From: Ophiosphaerella korrae
Taxonomy: Eukaryota > Ascomycota > Dothideomycetes > Pleosporales > Phaeosphaeriaceae
Length of the DNA: 64,000 nt
Direction: 5' to 3'
NCBI GenBank assembly: GCA_028456385.1
Contig: JALNQF010000168.1
Span: 1-64,000, forward strand
Shown in pieces: positions 59,581 to 64,000 of this stretch (within the stretch, counting starts at the first letter, position 1; every line of letters begins with the position of its first letter). Both the position numbers and the translations under genes were made by a program. A model generated the notes under the pieces. The model ran no database searches. It had not been told where the DNA came from and was given only the letters and a program-made list of their open reading frames with translations.

Positions 59581-61591
59581 CTATACTATAGCTATATAGC
59601 TAATCTACTATAGTACTTTTATCTTTTAAATTTACTTAAACGTAGATTATAGGCTTTAGGTAGTCTTTAGAAGTAAGAGATATAAGGATAGTAAAATATC
59701 CTAGTTAGATAATTACCTAACTATTATTAAAGTATTCTAGTATTAGCTATAGATTTAATCTATTAGGGCGTATCTAGATCTAGTATTATAAGGACTTCTC
59801 TATAGTAAGCTTAATATTATTTACCTTTAATATTATTAATATAGTAAAAGTATATCTCTTCTCTATATATATAATTTCTATAATATCTTCTAATAGACTA
59901 TTATATTCTTTTCTTAAAGTACTAGTAAGTATATATATAAACTATTTAACTCGCTTATCTTTAGTCTAGACTTACTTAAAGAGTAACTTAAGTAATAACT
60001 AAGTAAGTATAGAAGTTCTTACTAAAATAGCTAAGGTTATATAAATAATCTTAATAAGAGGTATAGTAAATATTTATTAAGTATATAATTATAAATTAAG
60101 TATTAAAGAGACTATTTATACGTTATACTATATAATAACTAAAGTTAAAGTACTAGGTAAGATAGTATTATAAGATTAAAGTGTATAGAAAATCTTTTTT
60201 CTAGGACTAGAAACTAGTTATTTAATAAGCTTAATTAATTAACTATTAACTCTAAGTACTATTAAGCTATTTATTATAAGAAGATACTTTAAAGATAATA
60301 GTATAAAGCCTTTAAACCTAAAGGTCTTACGTTATTACTTCTATTATAAGAGCTAAGAGTAGCTAGGAGTTAGATAATATACTATTTTAAATAGAGATAT
60401 AATTATTAGTAGCTAATATTAATTACTAGGTACTAGAAGTATTAGCGGGAGTAGAGAGTTAATCCTAGTAGTTAGGTATAGTAAGTATATCTCTATAAAT
60501 ATTAATATATATAAGTATAATATTAGTATAGCTATCCTAACTTAATTTTATATCTAGGTATTAATATATAACTAACAAGTTAAGAGGGGTAGCTACTTCC
60601 TATAAAGATGTAAATATACTAAATAGAGATATAAGTATTACTTATCTTTACCTAATAGCTTCTATTATTTTATTTAACTATTAAATCTACCTTAGCTTAG
60701 TAAATATATCTACGAGGGAAAAGACCTTATAGTAAGTTAATTACTAGAAAGAGTAAGATAAAGAAAGATAGGTTTAATAAAGCTTCTAAGAGATACCCTT
60801 AAGAAGTAGAAAATAATAAGCTTAATATAGTTATAAAGTAAAAAGATAACCTATAATACTTTATTAGATAAAAGTATAAATAGAGAAAGTAATTAGAAAC
60901 CTTTATATCTTTCTTCTTACTTCTTCTATAACGCCTTATACTTCTATACTTACTTTAACTACGTTCCTCTAGTAATAATAAGTATTACTAAGAGATACTA
61001 CACTACTCTTTATTATATAGATATATATAGGTAGGAGGTAGCTTACTAATAGAATAGCTAGCTTAAGTATTAATAGTAACTAAGGTATTATATCGCAATT
61101 GTCTATATACTTAGTTTAATCTAATTACTAGTTTTTATACCTATTCTTTATACACTTTACTTTTAAAGATTGCAATCTATATTATATTACTATATTATTA
61201 TACCCCTAATAATACTAGAGTCGATATTATTCTAAGCTATAAAAGTATTAGTATTATTAAGCTTTATATTTATCTCTTTAGAACTTACTATATATTTTAT
61301 ATCTTTTATATCTCTTATATATAATCTTATAGAGCTATAAACTCCTAAGTATAGCTATAGTACTAATAGTAGAATAGCTTATATAGTAGTAATAGTTAGT
61401 TTACGTAAAATAAAGCTACTACTTAAGCTTCTAGTGTTTACTTATAAGTTAAAGCTACACCTAAAGGGTTATATATTACTAGGTTCTTTTACTAGCTCTA
61501 TTTATATAGTACTAATAGTATAGTTTATATAGAAAGTAATCTTAGCTAGCTTAGTATTATTATTTCTTATAAAGACGTTATAGTAGTTTAC

Positions 61592-61666
61592 ACTATACTT
61601 GTTTATACTATACCTATTTATACTATACCTATTTATACTATACCTATTCGTACTATACCTATTTAT
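61592..61666 (+). repeat. 15-bp tandem repeat, five copies
   Basis: ACTATACCTATTTAT units start at 61592, 61607, 61622, 61637 and 61652. The first reads ACTATACTTGTTTAT and the fourth ends TTCGT. The period of five codons keeps the phase of the giant relic. Confidence 0.9.
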
Positions 61667-62276
61667 ACTAATTTATACCTACTATAGTTTATACCTAGTA
61701 CTTAAACTTTGTCTCTACTATCCTAAACTACGCACTAAAGTTACTTACAAAATCTAAGTTATATTACCTAATATAAATAAAAGTACTAGTTATATACTAG
61801 TTTACTACCTTTATACTAGTACTTACTAAACGCTTAACGATATAGAAACGTCTATAGTTAAAGAGGTAAATATTAAATTTAAGAGAGTAGTTTTAGCTTA
61901 TATAATAGTAAATAAATATAGCCTACGTTACCTATAGTAGCTAGTAAAGTATAAAATTAAACGCTTTAGTACTAAGATATATATCTTTAATATTATTAAA
62001 GTTATTTAAGAAGACTTCTTAAAGCTCTTATATAATAACTCCTAGTTCTATAACTATATATTTAGAAAAGCTAAAATTATATTTAAAGAAGATTATATAG
62101 TATTTATAAAAGACAATTTCTTTAACTATATTAATAATATTAGTCTAGCTAAATTTATAGTAAAATATATAGTAGAGCTTTATAATAATAAAATCTTATA
62201 TATATTTAACTTAAAAAAGAAGCTTATTTTAGAGACTCCTAAAGATTATATTCTTAACGCTTAAGACTTACTTATT

Positions 62277-62406
62277 AAAGAAGCCTAGCTAGAAGAGTAC
62301 TATACTATTAACAAAACCCCTACTACTAAAGAAGCTTATCTAAGAGATTACTATACTAAAGAAGCTTAGCTAGAAGAGTACTATACTAGTAAAGATACCT
62401 CTACTA
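62277..62406 (+). repeat. In-frame AAAGAAGC repeats (51 and 30 bp)
   Basis: AAAGAAGCCTAGCTAGAAGA at 62277 recurs at 62328 (diverged) and 62358, followed by GTACTATACT. The spacings of 51 and 30 bp are 17 and 10 codons. The repeated peptide is acidic, of the form K-E-A-x-L-E-E-Y-Y-T. Confidence 0.85.
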
Positions 62407-63365
62407 AAAAGTATTCTATTTTAGAGTAGTCTATAGAAATATATCCTACTTAAGACTATTTTATTAGAGATCTTCTAGTTAAAAAACTTCTTATTTAAGA
62501 AACTTCTATTAAAGATCCTATTAACTTTAACTTTAGCGCGTTTAACGTAGTACTTATAGAAATAGCCTTAGTAGCTAAAGAATACCTAATTAAAGCTAAT
62601 AGATAGTTCCTCGATTTTAGTAGTAAGATAAAAAGAAATAAGGAGTACGCTATTAAAGAAATATACTCTATTTACGCTAAGTATTTACTTAGAAGTAAAT
62701 AGAAAAACTATAAACAATACTAGGCTATTTTATACTAGGTTACTATCTAACTTACTTATATAAGCTATATAGATAAAGATACGTATATAGTAATAGACTA
62801 AGTATTACTAACGTAGTTATAAAGAGATATTAATCTACTTACTTAAGGTAGCTAGCTAAGTAACGTTAGGTTTAAATTTAGAATACTTAAGATAGCTTAT
62901 AATAGTAAGCCTATTTTCTATACCTATAATATAGACTTAAAAATTTAGTATACTATTAAGGTAACGTTATATCTATATTTTTATTCTTAGCATCTCTAGA
63001 CTTAGGTATTATTACTATCTACTCTTTAAAAGAAAATATTAATTATAATAATATAAGTATAGGTATAACGTATAAGTATAAAACTAGAATATCTAAGTAA
63101 TATAAGAAGCTAGAGATTAGATACTTCTTAGGACTAGTATAAAATAAGCTATAACCTAATCTATAGTTTTTATATTACTATACTATTTTCTTATACTCTA
63201 AAAATAGGGAATAGTTTACTACTATAAATTAAAGTAGGTTTTCTAAATTTATCTACCTAAGTAAAAGTAGATACTACTTTAGCGCTAATAAGAGGCTTAC
63301 CTAGATAAGGTTAGTTTAAGAAATAACGTAAAAGATATAATATACGTATACCTATATATATTCGT

Positions 63366-63417
63366 ACTAGTAATTTATACTAGTAGTTTATACTAGTAGT
63401 TTATACCTATAATCTAT
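63366..63417. repeat. 13-bp tandem repeat, four copies
   Basis: ACTAGTAGTTTAT units start at 63366, 63379, 63392 and 63405, the last one diverged. They lie just past the end of the giant relic frame. A 13-bp period shifts the frame, so the array is non-coding or arose after decay. Confidence 0.85.
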
Positions 63418-63459
63418 ACTTCTAGTATAATTTGCGCCTATAATCTATATATAGTATTT

Positions 63460-64000
63460 TACGCTTACGTATAAAACTTACTATAAGAAATTTTATAAGT
63501 TAAGTTAGATAAAACTTATACTTAAAGTAGAAACTTCTAATAGTAAGCTATATAGTAGGGTTATAGCCTTAGCTCTAGCTACGCTACGATTTTCTAAACC
63601 TTACTATAAATAAGTAATAGTATATTAAGAAATAGCTCTAGTAGGCTTAGAAGCGTCGCTTTTAGAGGAAGGGGTTATTTTCTTAGAAAACCTAGAAGTT
63701 AGAAGTAGAGTCTATAAATTTATCTAGAAGTAGTTCCTTTTCTAAATAGAAGAGGGTCTTAATTTTTATTAAATAAGTATACTTAAAGATAAAGTAAGTA
63801 ATATAAAAAAGTTTTATAGATACGTTATCTAATAATTATAGTATATTTAAGGAGTAGTTAAATTATTTTTTAAATACTTAAAGTTAGGCTTACTAAAAGT
63901 CTTTAGCCTAAGATAAGATATTATCTTTACTTTCTTAAGTAACTCTTTAAACAAGTTAAGTAAAGTAACTAATAAGATAAATAAGAAAAAAGATAAAGTA
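63460..64000 (+). pseudogene. Decayed coding relic running off the window
   Basis: About 180 codons with only about 11 stops, the lowest stop density I saw. Text includes K-V-E-T-S-N-S-K-L-Y-S-R near 63520, G-L-E-A-S-L-L-E-E-G-V-I-F-L-E-N-L near 63640, and a lysine-rich end (N-K-I-N-K-K-K-D-K). It is in a different phase from the giant relic and may be its continuation after an indel near 63.4 kb. It is truncated by the window edge. Confidence 0.55.

Larger units (their letters stand above)
59460..63330 (+). pseudogene. Giant decayed coding relic, ~1,290 codons
   Basis: One frame (third phase) can be followed from 59460 to 63330, broken only by TAA/TAG. Segments by position: S/T/R-rich (59500-60200); a very folded-looking domain with R-C-K-Y-T-K, Y-L-S-L-P-N-S-F-Y-Y-F and L-L-R-D-T-L-K-K (60600-60830); a hydrophobic stretch (61080-61560); 5-codon repeats (61592-61666); a K/E/I region (61860-62230); in-frame K-E-A-x-L-E-E-Y-Y-T repeats (62277-62400); and a C-terminal domain with F-N-F-S-A-F-N-V-V-L near 62530. 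Two independent repeats keep the phase, which strongly supports former coding. Length fits a retroelement polyprotein or a large multidomain gene. No catalytic motif was identified. Confidence 0.6.
1..64000. other. RIP-degenerated AT-rich block
   Basis: The whole window shares one composition: TA steps make up about a fifth of all dinucleotides, while CA and TG are nearly absent from both strands. In 1-600 there are 2 CA, 4 TG and about 3 CG by eye. Loss of both CA and TG with survival of CG points to C-to-T change at CpA on both strands, which is the signature of repeat-induced point mutation known from filamentous ascomycetes. TGA stops and ATG starts are correspondingly rare, while TAA and TAG are everywhere. 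No normal-composition gene interrupts the block. Simple CpG-methylation decay would remove CG rather than CA, so it does not fit. Whether this is a centromere, a subtelomere or an interstitial AT isochore cannot be told from the sequence. Confidence 0.9.

Noticed and set aside
1..64000. CRISPR array
   Set aside because: The tandem arrays at 27.5, 44.05, 61.6 and 63.4 kb have no unique spacers and short direct periods.
1..64000. Mitochondrial or bacterial AT-rich DNA
   Set aside because: Those have low GC but normal CA/TG. Specific CA/TG loss with TA excess and absence of any intact gene argues for RIP in a nuclear fungal genome.

Overview
This 64-kb window is a gene-poor, AT-rich block that looks like a filamentous-ascomycete (Pezizomycotina) heterochromatic region destroyed by repeat-induced point mutation (RIP). 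TpA is extremely frequent, and CpA and TpG have almost disappeared from both strands. In bases 1-600 I count 2 CA and 4 TG by eye, against more than 100 TA. CpG, GpA/TpC and GpG/CpC survive. This is the pattern expected from C-to-T mutation of CpA on both strands. I see no intact gene, tRNA, rRNA or CRISPR, and no open frame above 71 codons. The species cannot be named from this sequence.

The block is not random AT-rich DNA. One frame can often be followed for hundreds of codons, interrupted only by TAA and TAG, which are what RIP makes from CAA, CAG, TGG and TGA. I list these as decayed coding relics. Most cannot be named. Two can: (1) an ankyrin-repeat protein at about 23.1-24.4 kb on the + strand, with three readable repeats, and (2) the C-terminal part of a pogo/Fot1-type (Tc1-mariner superfamily, DDE_1) transposase at 49.8-50.45 kb on the + strand, with a second, deleted copy at 21.8-22.3 kb on the - strand. 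The longest relic runs from about 59.5 to 63.3 kb in a single frame, roughly 1,290 codons.

Layout. 0-12 kb: relics on both strands, including a coiled-coil heptad repeat near 0.8-0.9 kb. 12.2-13.4 kb: first copy of a 1.3-kb dispersed repeat, R4. 13.4-21 kb: + strand relics, plus a partial R4 copy at 17.1-17.8 kb. 21.3-25.7 kb: a 409-bp inverted-repeat element, the deleted pogo relic, the ankyrin relic and an inverted R4 copy. 27.5-27.8 kb: a 17-bp minisatellite of 19 copies. 28.8-37.5 kb: a nest of short dispersed repeats (R1, R2, R3), including an 785-bp foldback structure, and two - strand relics. 38-48.7 kb: + strand relics with two perfect or near-perfect short tandem arrays. 49-50.5 kb: the pogo relic. 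53-64 kb: an almost continuous run of + strand relics that leaves the window.

Nothing here works together as a living pathway. The biology on show is genome defence: duplicated genes and transposons were recognised, mutated and left as an AT-rich island. Coordinates of relics and diverged repeats are approximate because they were read by eye. Decisive tests are de-RIP reconstruction followed by profile searches.
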